Assembly (NCBI GenBank): GCA_018524725.1
Contig: JAEUWP010000077.1
Location: forward strand, 1-64,000
Length of the DNA: 64,000 nt
Source of the DNA: Podaxis mareebaensis
Taxonomy: Eukaryota; Basidiomycota; Agaricomycetes; Agaricales; Agaricaceae
Reading direction: 5' to 3'
Positions 24,782 to 37,000 of the stretch are shown here, piece by piece. How positions within the stretch are numbered: the first letter of the stretch is position 1; each line of letters opens with the position of its first letter. Both the position numbers and the translations under genes were made by a program. A model generated the notes under the pieces. That model did not search any database and was not told the DNA's origin. It worked only from the letters and a program-made list of their open reading frames with translations.

Positions 24782-26046
24782 TCATGGGCGCATGAGTGCC
24801 TGTTTGATATCTTGAATGGTAGGAGTGGTATTGCTACACTGAGAAAATAGGGCACGTAGCAGGTGCCATAACTCCTCTGTCATCCCTTCCGGCTTCGGTA
24901 GCTTGTGGTGACCGTGATGACTGATCATGATGACAGCTTTGTGGCATGTCGGCCACGGCTCCCTGCCCTGATAAACCTTCACACCTGGTCAGTAAACAAA
25001 TCCGTCAAACATTGGTCCCAGTAGATATAGCTCACCATCCAGGCGGTGACGCCTACGGCGAAGACATCATCGTGTTGCGTAACCTTGGAGGCTGGGATCC
25101 TTCCACTATACTGCTCGACAGCAGAGGTTGTCTTGCAGGCGATTGTTTTCGGGAGCTCTATGGCACCCCGAGCTTCAATGGGCATTCCTGAAATTAGGTG
25201 TTCAACGACAAGGCTGTATTGACCCACGTCCGTCAGAACTGCGGAAGAATCTTCGCGAATCATAATGTTTCGCTGTGTCGGGGTCCAGTAAGACTCAAGG
25301 CAAAGAATACAAGGGAGCACTGACTGGGTGGATATTGCCATGAACGACCCCGTGTGCATGGAGTTTCTCCACGGCTTCACATATCTGAGTCAACTGAGAG
25401 AGACCAGAAACAGAGGCTGTTAATACCAGAACTCCGCAGTCTGAAGGTAGAAGCTGTCCCACCCATTCGACCTTTTGTCTCGTTGTGGCATTCTGCTGTT
25501 CGAGTATATTGCCTCGGCGGTAGCAAGGGGATACAATCGCCACCGCCTGAGAGCCTGTGACTGGATCTATTATTCCGCCGACAGTCGCCAAAGTCGCTAG
25601 GTCAATATAGGGACATGCTGGTGGAATCCTATCCCACATATCCCTTAGCATTTGCTGACCTGCCTAACGAGGGAAAACGGTCAGCGGTTCACCCTGTCGG
25701 ATCCTAAGGCTCGTTGTGAGGTTACCTCGTCTAGCCCTTTCCTAGGCCTCGTCAATTCATAGTTGCCCGGGACTCTCAGGAGTCTGACATTCCACGACTT
25801 GTCGACGTAGCGCTCCGATAGGTTGTATGGCGTTACAATTTTGGGTTGTTCGTCAGGGGAGATGGTGGCATTGGAAGGGGGAGTGGCAGTCATGGTTGTT
25901 CGAGGAGTTTGGTTTGCAGGGCCTTTTTTGAACCATTTTATAAGACAGGACGGAGCGAGAAGAGGTGTGTGCCCCTTCAGGTCAAAGAGCTGCGTTCGTC
26001 TTGTCGGGTGAGTTGTTACAGTTATTTTTGCACCGGTGGCTTCCAC
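24782..26046 (-). CDS. Protein kinase-like protein, probable pseudokinase
   Basis: Four exons (25726..26046, 25325..25663, 25036..25272, 24782..24967) give 360 aa with matching phases and introns of 52-68 bp. The layout matches the tyrosine-kinase-like family expanded in agaricomycetes: a TGSQAVAIVSPCYRRGNIL hinge, a VEKLHAHGVVHGNIHP catalytic loop at about 204-220, NIMI, then LTDVG at 233-237, and a C-lobe helix with AVGVTAWM and GREPWP. The family HGD is HGN (Asp to Asn), DFG is DVG, and no beta-3 Lys is visible in WNVRLLRV. Loss of the catalytic base suggests a non-catalytic or weak kinase. It lies between the transporter and its dead duplicate. Confidence 0.72.
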
Positions 26047-26872
26047 ACGAACAATTACTGGCAGGGGTACGCATCTAATGCCTCCGGACTTGTTATTTTG
26101 TCCGCTTCAGCATGTCTCGACCATGTTTGGTACGATCGCCCTGCTTGAAATGAAAGAATCTGACCCGGAAACTAGGATGCTGATTCTCCTGAAGTGTGTC
26201 GAGACTAATCGGCGGACAACGCACAAGGGCGCTCAGCGCTGAGCGGGGTTGACAACATCTCGGAGCTGTCAACACTTGAACAGCATTCTATAAAAAACAA
26301 TCGGCTCGGCTTATCACTTGTTACTATTCTCAATCCAATTTCGATCGAAAATCTCTGGTGTCCGAAAAGCATTTTAACACTGTGAATTTCTAGCTCAAGC
26401 GTACGTGCGCGAAGGACGGAGGTGTCCGCAGAGGATCTCCAATGACCGCATATTAGCACGAGGCAAACCCGGGACGGATGGCGATACCATTCACATCTCA
26501 TTAAGCTAGATTCGGGGTTCCCTTTCCCGATTGGCGGGGAAGATCAAGTACGACAAACCTCTCCAGAAGTTCCTAAGCAGTTTCTGATCATAAGCTTGCA
26601 CCTATAAAGTTCAGATGTAGATCGCAGCGTACTTGGAAAGGGTCCCCAAATTTCAGCGGTGCGGGGCCCTCAAAATGTGCTTTCTGTCGTAAACACAATC
26701 GGGCAAGAATTGTTATGGCGGTGCCATTAGACTGACCCAGAACTGGTCCATCAAGGCTATCATAAGTTATCTAGAGATGACAATGATATATATATATAAG
26801 CATTCGGTAGAAAACGTTGGAGTTATGCTCATAAACTCGAAACATCTGCTCAATTACCGTGTCAACCCGAGA
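26047..26872. other. Intergenic, transporter 3' flank and kinase-like gene promoter
   Basis: No coding signal seen. It contains the polyadenylation region of the transporter and the upstream region of the pseudokinase gene. A short TA repeat (ATATATATATA) lies near 26786-26799. Confidence 0.5.
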
Positions 26873-29800
26873 TCATCGGGACTTTTGGCCTTCTTCTGCC
26901 TCTACGCCACCCACGTCATGTTGACCGGGCGAATCGATCCCACCCGCGCCCAACAGACCGTCCAGTTCCTTCACCCGTTGCTCCCAATGTTCCACGTCTG
27001 CAAGCTTTTCTTCGAGGCTCTTAATCTCCCTGTTAATTTCCAATCTCTCTTCCGCGGTACCCACGCGCGACAGTGTCCACTTCGCAGACCCAGATGAGTC
27101 AAGGTTGAGCGTAAGTAATTGTGTATGATACTTTGTCAATGACGGACTGCAGATAACCGAAGTGAAAAAGCAGTGGAACATGCAGTTAGGAAGAGACGTT
27201 TGATGCCCAACGGAGGGTAAACATACCGCAAAGAAATGGTAATCAAGGTGACCCCAATCGCTTTGAGAGACTCGTACATCCTACCCTCTACGTCACTTGA
27301 AACAGCACTTGTACATTCATCTAGAATCGCATATTTGGGCCGATGATAAAAGACGCGAGCCAGGCTCATCTAAAGGTTGTTTCAAAATGAATGACCAGTT
27401 CTTTGGCACAGAAAGAGAGAAATAGAAGGAGAAACAAGGAGCCGGGAGTGAAATTAATTGGGCAAAGGGTACATACCCGCTGCTTCTCACCGCCGCTCAA
27501 CACATCTCTCCATTCCTTTCTCGTTGTCCATCCGCCCTCTCGCTCAGGCAAATATCTCAGGAACACTTTCTCCATAATATCCTCAAGCTCCTCCAATGTC
27601 CGGCCCGATTTCACAAACTCGGCATATGTGTGAGGATAAATAATCTGATCTAAAAGACTCCCTGCGACCATGTATGCACGTTGTGGCACCACAAACACAG
27701 AGGGATGTTGGTGCGAATGGGCATCGGGAGGAGTATAGACTAATGCAAAAGGTCCGGAAGGCGCCCATAGTCCAGCAAGAACTCTGGCAATTGCAGTTTT
27801 GCCAACCCCGTTTGAACCTGTTATCATTAAATGTTCGGTTGGCCGGACGATGAAGGAAAGATCTTTAACGAGGGGTATTGCGTCGGCTATGAAACGAAAA
27901 ATTAATTAGCCACATGTTGCAAGGTTGTTGCGGGGTGGGATAAGTGCAACGTCGATCGCACCCTATACGTAAGGACAAGATTGACTCACTACTTGCAGGA
28001 ATTAACACATCCACATTCCGAATCTCGAATGAGCCATCAGAGCTGACTTCTCTTTCGGGTGTCTTCGGCAAGTTGTGTAGCGTCGAGATAAGGGTATACA
28101 GCCTCGTCGTCAGACCGGCTAGTTCCAGCAAGTCCTTGTATGCATACATCAATCGTCCACCGGCATCAGCCAGCGACAACAATAACCGTCGGTTAGATAT
28201 ATATGCTGTAAAGAACAAAGAAACCAACATATCAACATCACGTGCCGGAACATCGTTACAAATGAGATACTACGGAAGAAGTACCCACTTTCAGTTCGAC
28301 CTGCGACGGCATCATCCTTCGCCTTGGCCTTTCCTTCCTCCGGAGAGCCGGTCTGAATACCGAGGGAACGTTTTGTACGCGTGAACAGGAAGGGCACAGC
28401 AATCAGACCATAACCAGCCGCGGACCAAAGGTACTTGATAACATAATCTTCCGTCCACTCATATGCAATTCGGATCTAAGACACGGGGTTATCATATCGC
28501 TTATTCGAACCAAACAATTAATGAAAAGAAGAGGTAGTCCCAACTGCCTGGAGGCAAGGGCGTCAACACGGAGGTGATCCCAGAATGCGCATCCTGGAAC
28601 TCTTCATGGGGGGCGGTCTATATCGGCAGCTGGAGCATGCAAGCCGATCAAGGGGTACTGCGTCCCGGATGTCTCGAACGAAAAAAAAAGGGCAACCTAG
28701 AAAATAGAACGCACCTTGTAAATTGAGTTTACGTGCTTGATAAGCCGCAAGTAAGCCCGGGTCAAGATATCCTTTTCTCGTCCACCACCGTCGTAGAATC
28801 TAAAGTGTGACAAAGCACCAACTTAGCGACGACGTAAACAGCCAAAGACACGTGAAACACGACTTACGCCACCTCTTCACTCTCTCTTCCAACACGACCA
28901 ACACCACGGCGGTACTCGCCCTCCAAGCGTGCCTCAACCGCCGCCAGGCGTCCAAACGCAGGCGTTACGGCCCTGCAGATACCATGTTTAGTACAAAATT
29001 AACCAGAACAGGAAGAGAAGGAGAGAAAACAGAATGGAGTAAGTGCGGAAAAGAACCAGGACAAGAACGCACCGCAAAATTCGGACCGTAGCGTAGTAGT
29101 TCAGGAATAGCAGCAGCGTGCCGCGTACGCCCAGGGATCTGGACAATTGCGACGTGAAGAGGATAATGTCCAAAGACGGTTTGAGTAGGTTCCCGCTGTG
29201 AAGTGGTAAAACAACCAGTCAATTGAGGGTCCAGAATCGGTGCAGTTCCAAATCCGAGATGAAGTGGAAAAGGGGAAAGGAGAAAGACACTTACTACAGT
29301 CCGCTGAGGCTTCCAGCCCAAGCATCGACGTCCGCAGTGATGTATTGATCCACGCCTTCGAGTTTGCCTCCGAGGCCAATTTGATAGTAGCGCGCTTCGG
29401 GGTAGGAAGAGAAGTAGAGGTCATGTATGTAGCGTGTCAGACGGGTGCGGAGACGTAAGTGCAGGACGGATTGGAGGTGACGGATCTAAGCGTTTAGGTT
29501 AGGACGTGGTGGGGATGCAAAAGAGGAAAGTGGAAAATCAAGTGGGCGACGGGAAGGAGCATGAGCCAACCGGGCACAGATGCTGCGATACGATAGCACC
29601 TCGAAATCGTGGATGCGGGGTGATAGTTGTGGAGCTTCGATATTACGCACCATGGAGTTGGTGTAAGTACTTGGAATGGCCAGTAGAAACCAGAGGGTGA
29701 GGCCCCTGAGGAAACCCTTGCCATCGGCTTTGACCTGGAATGATTTCAGCTCGTTGTAGTGTTTCGGAAAAGCAAGAGGGTACCAGATCTCGCACGATCC

Positions 29801-30573
29801 GACCATCGAGGCGGGCAACCATAACGCTCAACACAGTCCTCAACACCAAGAACCCTGAGTGCATGAGGACGATACCAAGTTCCTTGTTACGCCATAGCGT
29901 CGCAGGTGGAAAGACAATGCGGAGTAGGATGGCACGCAGTTGTCGGAGGAACGCAAGGTCAAGGTTTGGTTTGGTCTGGGTGCCTGTTGAGAGTAAAGGA
30001 AAGGCGCCTTTGTCCGCAGAATGCGCGCATGGAGCCGGGAGAAGGACCTGTCAACCATCAGTCAGACTTGGAATTCACAGAGAAGGCATCAACAGCTGGT
30101 ATGACAAATATGTCGTCCACCAGAGGGATGGACCAGCGGGAGGACTAGTGAGAGGCGCTGATTGCCTAATGTCACATGCCAACCTGAGTGCTAAGGCGGC
30201 TCGGTGACAAAGCGATCACTACTCCGGCCCATGACAACTGGGAGGTTGGCGATCTTGCAGCGGCGGCTTGAAATTGGAGCCGAGGGCTCACCTTCCGTAC
30301 ACCACCCTCATATGGAACAAGGAGCCAGAGACGCCCTTGTTCATCCTCTTCATAGATTTGTTGTAGGGTCTGTTTCAATTGGTCATCAGGGAATCCCTTC
30401 TCTTTACCCTTGTCCCCGCGAGGATTATTCAAGGCTCGGATGAGCACATCGCGCAGAATCCTTCCAGGGAGTGCGCGCAGCAATAGAACGGTTCCAATCA
30501 CCAGAAGTACGGTCCGTTTTGATGGAGGATGTTGAGTGAATATGTGCGGTAGTGGTTTTGAGAAGACCGCCAT
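26873..30573 (-). CDS. Peroxisomal ABC half transporter (ABCD/ALDP type, Pxa-like)
   Basis: About 13 exons. The N-terminal exon 30292..30573 has one hydrophobic segment and [14 protein letters not shown], typical of ABCD proteins. Later exons carry the membrane domain with the EAA-like stretch [20 protein letters not shown] and [11 protein letters not shown]. The single NBD has Walker A GSNGVGKT, signature LSGGEKQR and Walker [11 protein letters not shown], then a C-terminal coiled segment. ABCD proteins dimerise in the peroxisomal membrane and import very-long-chain acyl-CoA; this is family knowledge. The H-loop motif, usually ISHRPSLWKYH, reads ISLRPSLTKYH. Splicing between 30291 and about 30057 is unresolved: an exon near 30245 ([15 protein letters not shown]) is likely. 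The 29480-29652 intron is unusually long for this locus. Confidence 0.82.
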
Positions 30574-30795
30574 AGCCTAGGAGTGACTGGACCTTTCAGC
30601 GGGAGTAACACTTTGTTTTCTGTGGATATTCACAGAGTATGTCTGTGTGGTCGGTGGACCGTGGTACCTGCAAAAGGAATAGGAGGAAACGAGCGTCAAC
30701 ATGTGAGAGCTCCGTCATTGCCTTGCATGTGATATCTTATCCACTGCGTTATCTCTCCCACGCCTGAAAAATATTGGGTTACAATCCACTTTCGT

Positions 30796-30878
30796 GGCGC
30801 TATAGTGTAGTGGTTATCACTCGGGATTTTGAAGTCATATCAGTTTCCCGAAACCCAGGTTCGAACCCTGGTAGCGCC
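30796..30878 (+). tRNA. tRNA-Gln (anticodon TTG) with a short intron
   Basis: Acceptor stem GGCGCTA pairs with TAGCGCC; the D arm is GTGTAGTGGTTATCAC; anticodon stem CGGGA pairs with TCCCG after an insert; the T arm is CCAGG TTCGAAC CCTGG. The loop T-T-TTG-A puts anticodon TTG at 30829..30831, with an intron of about 12 nt after position 37 (near 30833-30844). The overall sequence matches eukaryotic tRNA-Gln(UUG). Confidence 0.9.
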
Positions 30879-30889
30879 TGCGAAATGTC

Positions 30890-30895
30890 TTTTTT
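30890..30895 (+). terminator. RNA polymerase III terminator
   Basis: A run of six T residues 12 bp downstream of the mature 3' end of the tRNA-Gln, the standard Pol III stop signal. Confidence 0.75.
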
Positions 30896-31245
30896 ACTTT
30901 TTCAACCAGACTAAAGTGGGATATCATGTGACAGAAACAGAATCAGGTTTCATTTGTTTGGAAATGAGACTAGCGTTTGATCTTTACTTTGACCGTTCCC
31001 ATCTCGTCGTTTTTTGCTACCCCGAGGTTGTCGTCGACGTTGCCGGCGCACTCTCCGTGCACTCTCAGACGCCGTTCAGCGCGACTTCGCCTGGTGAGCA
31101 CCCACTGAAGCTCGCAGCCTTCCTGCATCAAGGTTTCTAGCACCGAATACGTAACAGAGGCCAGCAGCGCATACGGCTGCTTTGGCGGCAGGGTATGTGC
31201 ACAGTCTGACTCTCCGGACTACTAACAGACAAGGAACATGTACAG

Positions 31246-33525
31246 ATGAACCCTACAAACCCTCCCTCACCCCCATCGCCGATCACATCCTCTCCTGGCC
31301 TCACTCAATCCATCTCCAATTCCTCCGGCTCGCCTCCCCAGCCCATGACGCCACCGAGGCAGTCCAGACAGCGTTATCTTGACTTGGGCAGAGTTCCTCT
31401 CCACCGTCGTGGAACATCCAATACATACGAACGTCTCGAGGATCTCCTCCGTGAAGCTGGGTACAAAGAAACCAGGATATTTACGCCTGAGTCTGAGCGC
31501 TTGGAAGCTCGAAGAGATGGTGGCAATGGTGACAATCTTCAGTCCGGCGGGAAGAAACAAGGCGTAGGTGCTGCCGTTGTTGGATTTCTAACCGGATTGG
31601 TTACAGGGGGGACTGGGACAGCGGCTCAGTTGAGACAACACCAACAAGGGTCCGATAATAATCCAGATCAATGTCCGCGGTTGTCCCGGACCCAGTCTCC
31701 TTCGTCTCCACTTGCCAACAAGCACCCGCAACGCCGAGAAAGTTCGCGTAGTGCTGAATCCAGCGAACCACAAACTCCATATATGACCTCTTCCATTGAA
31801 AGCCTGAGCGACCCTACACCGAAAGCTCCTCGGCGTCAGCTACACCCTTGTCCAGTCTCACCAGTTCAGCAAACGCAGCCGCCTTCCCGCCCTTCGACAC
31901 CGACTGCATCAGCGTATCCCACATATCACACTCCTCATCAGAGCCAATATCATAGGCCATCGACGCCGCACCTCCCTCCTTCCGCACAGCACCACCGATT
32001 ATCAGCTGCCCAGCGTCAACTCCAGAAGCAAGCCTCCACGTCCTCCTTCCGCACCCAAACCAGTAGTGTGAACCCCCCATATAATCAAGGCACCATTCCT
32101 AGCAAACACGACATCGCCACTAACAACAACGCAAATGTTATTTACCAGCCTCGTCCCTCACGTGCAGGTGCCTACCTCCGTCACATGGTCTCAGCATCCA
32201 GTATTCATCCACCGCCGCGCCCAAATTCCACTCCCGTCCGTACACAAGCACACGGGTTCGGGCAGCCGCAAAACCGACCTCTACACGACGATTCTGACGC
32301 AACAACCGATGCTGAGACATCTCAGCCCCCTCTCCCACGTAAATGGCTCGACAGTGTCGCCCGCGCAATCCTCCTCGGTGTAGTAACCACGCCCTTTTCT
32401 TCTTCTGATGCTCCAAATCCATTACCACCGTCATCTTCTACTACCGCCGAACCTCAAGCTCCAAGTTATCCACGAACACTCCGTGCAACCCGTAGCTCCC
32501 TTTCCCAAACCACCCTCGCCCGTTCTTCCAAAGCCTCCACTACAACTCGACGTTCCAGGCTTTCTGATCAAACTAATATTGCACCTACGTTTCAAACTCT
32601 TGCCCCGCCAGCCCTCTTCACACGCCTCGAACGTGGTCGGGCGCCTTGTGCACAAGGTCAAGTTCTCAAGGCCCAAGTCGTCTGCCGAAGTGCACCAGGG
32701 AGCCGTGCATCCTCCCTTGCACGGGAAAATAGTAGTATTGGCATCCCGCGAGACAAAATGATTGATAGTAGGAAAAGCGGTGCTAGCGCAGGGAGATTAG
32801 CGCGCAGACAACATGGATCTTCAGGTGGAGCAAGGGCTGGAGGAAGCCGCGGGAAGGTCAACCGTCGTAAAAAGGACGACAGGGAGAAGCCTTGCGTACC
32901 GAGTCTCGCTCGGACACACATTGAGGGAGATGGATGGCATGGGTCCGCGCTGCCTCGTGTGAGGGCCGCCAGCAAGGGCAAGTTTCGGTCAGGAGGCTGT
33001 TTTTCCGATGGTAATGGTGGTGGTTTTGTATATGATGACGACCATTCCTCCGGGTATGACGATGACGAGGAGGACGATGATGAGGACGAAGGAGAACTAG
33101 ATCTAGCGCGCATGCTCATTCCTCCAAAGCGTCAGCAATCAATCCGGAGTTTGCGGAAACATCTACATCAGCTCACGTCCCCATCTGCAACGGACGTGTC
33201 TTCCGCTAAGCTCAACCCCTCGCTATCGGGCCTCCACAACTCCTCATCCCATCCCGCGCTTCGCCAAGGTGGTCGATTGTCATCTGGTACTCAAGTACGG
33301 CTCAGTGGGACGCAAGAAGAGGATGGCGATGGAGATTGGGAACATCAGTGGCGAAGAGGTGGATTTAGTGGTCGAAGAGGAAGTGAGGATGACGAGGAGG
33401 CTGAGAATTTTGCTCGGTTACGAGATGGGAGGGGTGATAATGGCAGTCAAAGAAGCACGGCGAAGGTCAGACTTGGTTTGCCTGGGCCTTGGAAGGCAAA
33501 TGGGAATGCCCAGGGTTACCGATAA
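31246..33525 (+). CDS. Ser/Pro-rich hypothetical protein with acidic tract
   Basis: An uninterrupted 759-codon frame; I do not recognise a named family. Most of the protein is low-complexity Ser/Pro/Gln/Arg sequence expected to be disordered. Two parts look more ordered: residues about 45-90 (RYLDLGRVPLHRR then YERLEDLLREAGYKETRIF), which has the feel of a conserved basidiomycete block, and residues 107-125, a Gly/Val/Ala segment (GVGAAVVGFLTGLVTGG) that could be amphipathic or membrane-associated. An acidic run of Asp/Glu lies at about 603-622. The start ATG follows an ACAG, so an upstream exon splicing there cannot be excluded. No function is assigned. Confidence 0.6.
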   Translation: MNPTNPPSPPSPITSSPGLTQSISNSSGSPPQPMTPPRQSRQRYLDLGRVPLHRRGTSNTYERLEDLLREAGYKETRIFTPESERLEARRDGGNGDNLQSGGKKQGVGAAVVGFLTGLVTGGTGTAAQLRQHQQGSDNNPDQCPRLSRTQSPSSPLANKHPQRRESSRSAESSEPQTPYMTSSIESLSDPTPKAPRRQLHPCPVSPVQQTQPPSRPSTPTASAYPTYHTPHQSQYHRPSTPHLPPSAQHHRLSAAQRQLQKQASTSSFRTQTSSVNPPYNQGTIPSKHDIATNNNANVIYQPRPSRAGAYLRHMVSASSIHPPPRPNSTPVRTQAHGFGQPQNRPLHDDSDATTDAETSQPPLPRKWLDSVARAILLGVVTTPFSSSDAPNPLPPSSSTTAEPQAPSYPRTLRATRSSLSQTTLARSSKASTTTRRSRLSDQTNIAPTFQTLAPPALFTRLERGRAPCAQGQVLKAQVVCRSAPGSRASSLARENSSIGIPRDKMIDSRKSGASAGRLARRQHGSSGGARAGGSRGKVNRRKKDDREKPCVPSLARTHIEGDGWHGSALPRVRAASKGKFRSGGCFSDGNGGGFVYDDDHSSGYDDDEEDDDEDEGELDLARMLIPPKRQQSIRSLRKHLHQLTSPSATDVSSAKLNPSLSGLHNSSSHPALRQGGRLSSGTQVRLSGTQEEDGDGDWEHQWRRGGFSGRRGSEDDEEAENFARLRDGRGDNGSQRSTAKVRLGLPGPWKANGNAQGYR

Positions 33526-34005
33526 CGTTCTCCGCCCCGAAACGTCCTGTTGTTTATGTTCCCGTGCGACGCAATATTCCGCGAGGTTCTTCTATCAGAC
33601 ATCCTACGTTCTTTGGAAACAATATGGAAACCAGCTGTTCTACTACTTTCGGTCTTGTACTCTGGATTTGACCCATCTTCTCGGTTCTGAATAAGGTTAT
33701 TGGCGCACTATTTAATATGCAGATACTCGTTGGTTGTTACTTCTACTAGTTCTACTATCGCCTAATTAATAGTCCTTCCAGAAGGTCTAAGTCACATTCC
33801 GAATGAGCGTGTGTATCTATGCAAGGCGAAGTATAGCACATGATTACAGGTATGCGGCACACTTTTATTACCGACCATGAAAACAAAAAAAGCCGAAAAG
33901 AGCGAGAAACGTATGCGATAGCGAGGGAACGAGCGACTCTACAATATGTAATGAATAACAAAATGGAAGGAAGGTTTCGTCAAGTGTGGATGCAAAATAG
34001 GTCAC
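33526..34005. other. Intergenic between convergent genes
   Basis: AT-richer spacer holding the 3' flanks of the Ser/Pro-rich gene and the RING/RRM gene. Nothing else is visible. Confidence 0.5.
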
Positions 34006-37000
34006 TCAGGCGAGATTGGCGAGACGTTGAGCTAGCGCCTGCACTAACTCGGCCTCCACTCCGAATTCCTTGGCAAGTTCTCCAAAGCGTTCGCGAGTTT
34101 GGTCTTTAGTGTCATTACCAGGGTGGGCTAGTCCTGTGGGGGGTGCTGGGTTTCCTGAGCAAGTAGATTCCGGGGGAGCAATGGCAGGCGTTGGAATAGG
34201 AATAGACTTGGAAGACGCGAACGAAATGAGCTTTTTGACTTGCTGGCTAGTGAAAGCTAAAGAGGAGTTAGCCAGGGCCATGTCGATCGAAGTAAGCTTT
34301 CAGACCTTGGCAATGAAGCGTAGCCTGAACGAGTTCCACCACAAGATCCATACTATAGCCATGGTCATTCCTTGACCTCGCGTTTGCGTCAGCCTTCAGA
34401 ACTTCAAGGCGAGCGAGGAGTGTTTCCACAGCGGCTAATCATAATCATTCAGTCATACCGCAAAAATCATATGGAACATAGTATATAAAACAATGACCAA
34501 CCATATGCAACATCGAACAACATGTCTCTGATACCGGAGGACCAGAAGACTCGACTGTCCACATCCGACGGGAATTTGCTCAGGATACTAATGAGCGAAT
34601 AAAAAGGTAAAGAAGGGACTTTCAGGAAGTGGGACTATTCGAAATATCGGTGAGCCCTAGTCGATTGGAATAACTGGGATGGTTGATGCTTACATCAGGT
34701 TCACGAATCAGATACAGGAGTCCGGTGATTTCATTTTCAGTGAGGAGACTACCCTCCAAGGCGCCAATAATGTGCTCCCCTTGCAATCCCGCAAGTGACG
34801 GTCTAGATCCATCAAAGGTACCCCTCCAGCGAGGGAACAGCTGCGCAAAATCAGTAATCACACATCTCGCGAATGAGAATGGAATACCGACATCCGCCAT
34901 GAGCTCTTCTTGGCTGCTACGCGTGATAGTGACGCCCCGAGCACGACGCCCTCTGCCTAGAACACTCCCTCTCTCCTTCTTCCTACCATCTGGTCCTACA
35001 GCCTCCCCGCGCAAGATAGCACCAGCAATCCGTTGATCTTTGATTTCGATGTAAGCGTGACTGAGAGTCTTGCCTTTGGTATCAAGCAAGACGTGGACGC
35101 GTTCAACCGGTTGTTGTAACCAAGTAACGACCTGTGACGGAGTGATATCCTGCGGAGGTAATGAGCAATAGTTTCGGATCAAATTAGACAACATACCCAT
35201 GGCACGTTGTCGATTCTGAGAACCACGACGCTATCCTTAGAGACCTGTTGGTACATGTTTTCAGAAGGGTGTGCGTTGATGTCGAAACTGGCGCCGTTCT
35301 CCGGCTTAGGAGTGCTTGCCCGAATCTCATTCGGCGAGAAATCAATTCCGAAGTCGAAACCAGCTTCGAGGTCACCGAAACTGTCACCCTCTGCATGGAC
35401 AGCACTACTCGCCACAACATCCGAGCTTGGTGGAGAAGAGAAACTGGGATCAAAGGATGCGCCCTTCATTCCGTCCTTCTGTGCATCTGTTCCGAGTTGA
35501 GTGCCATGTAAATTTGAAAACTTAGATATCATACGCGTTATGGAGGGCGTTGTCTTGTTCTTGGGATTGACAACGAGTTTGAAATCCTCAACGCCACGTT
35601 TGCACACAGCACACTCCATATCCTTCTCTCCGACAATGTTAAGTGCGCTCGTCAGGCAGGCCGAACATAGCGGATGGTCACAGGGTTTTAGAACGGCGAG
35701 GCTCGAAGGATTTTGGCAGAGACAAACAGAACAATCATTGGAAGGTTCGGGAATGTTCAAGCTCGGAGCGGCAGGGAGAATCATAGAATTGGCTTTTCTT
35801 GATGGGGGCAGAGGCGTTGGTTTGTGGATGACGGGAAGCGATATATCGGTGGATGGAATAGGAACCTGCGTAGCCTTGATGTAGGGGGCTGAGGCAATCG
35901 TGGGCTGAATCGTCCTGGAGGTGTCCCTACGGCCTTGGGCCTGGACATCATATCTGCGAGTATTCTGCTGCTGCTGGAAAGAATGGAAGTGATGTTCCAC
36001 GCTATCGGCGATGTTCGAGGGGTTCGCATACCCAATCTGGATTCCGGGATTCTGGAAAGGATCGGAGGTGTATTGCGGGAAAGAAGGGTAGGTGTAGTTG
36101 AAGTATCCGAAAGTATTCGCCTGATGTGCTTGCAAGTTGAGTGAAAAAGATTCATCTTCGTAAGGGATGTCGTGATTGGTATCTTGCTCATATTCATGTT
36201 CATCAATATCGAAAAGTTCCATGGACATGTCGTTCGAAAAGCCGAGGTTGAAACTGGTATGCATATTTTGCGGCGTCCGGACCTAGAAAATTTTAACATA
36301 TAATCAAGTTTGAAGCCTATTATGACGTACAACACCGAAAGCCTCACGTCTGCGAGTATGTGCAGGATCGGTAAGGCTTCCTTTTAGCTTCAGCTGCTTT
36401 GCGAGATTGCGATTCGGTGGAGGGGTAGACAACAAACTCATGGGTTGGTTTTGGGATTGACGCGTGCGAAGTGGAGACACGGGTGCCTGAGAACGGGTGG
36501 AATTACGGCGTAGAGTTGGAGACAATGGCTGTTGTTGTGGGGCGTAAGAAGTCTGTGACTGGGTGCGAGGCCGAGAAGGTGCATGGTCCAATGAATGTTC
36601 CGGTGGCTTGGAAAGGAACGGTGGAAGCAGCGCTGGGAAATGGATGAGTACATATACATACAACGAAAGATTTCAACGTCAGGCCCACCATCGGATGGCA
36701 AGATATTGGAGTCGTTTCCAGCGTCGGAAAGACTGAACTCGGTCGCTATATGCGGTTTGGTAAGCATCAATTGAGGTAGAAAAGGACGTCAGTTACCTTC
36801 ATCGTCGCCATAGTGTTCTTCGTCTATATTTTGGTCCGTAGAAGTGACTCTGATGCCGTTTTCGTTAGCTCGGGACCTCCAGTTGTCTGCAACATCTGCA
36901 ATGCTTTTCTCTTGACTACCATTAGAAGCTCGTGATATTTCGGGGGATCCGGAGGCAAATGAAATGCGTTTCTTGAGGTTTAAGCTGAGGTTATCGGGTG

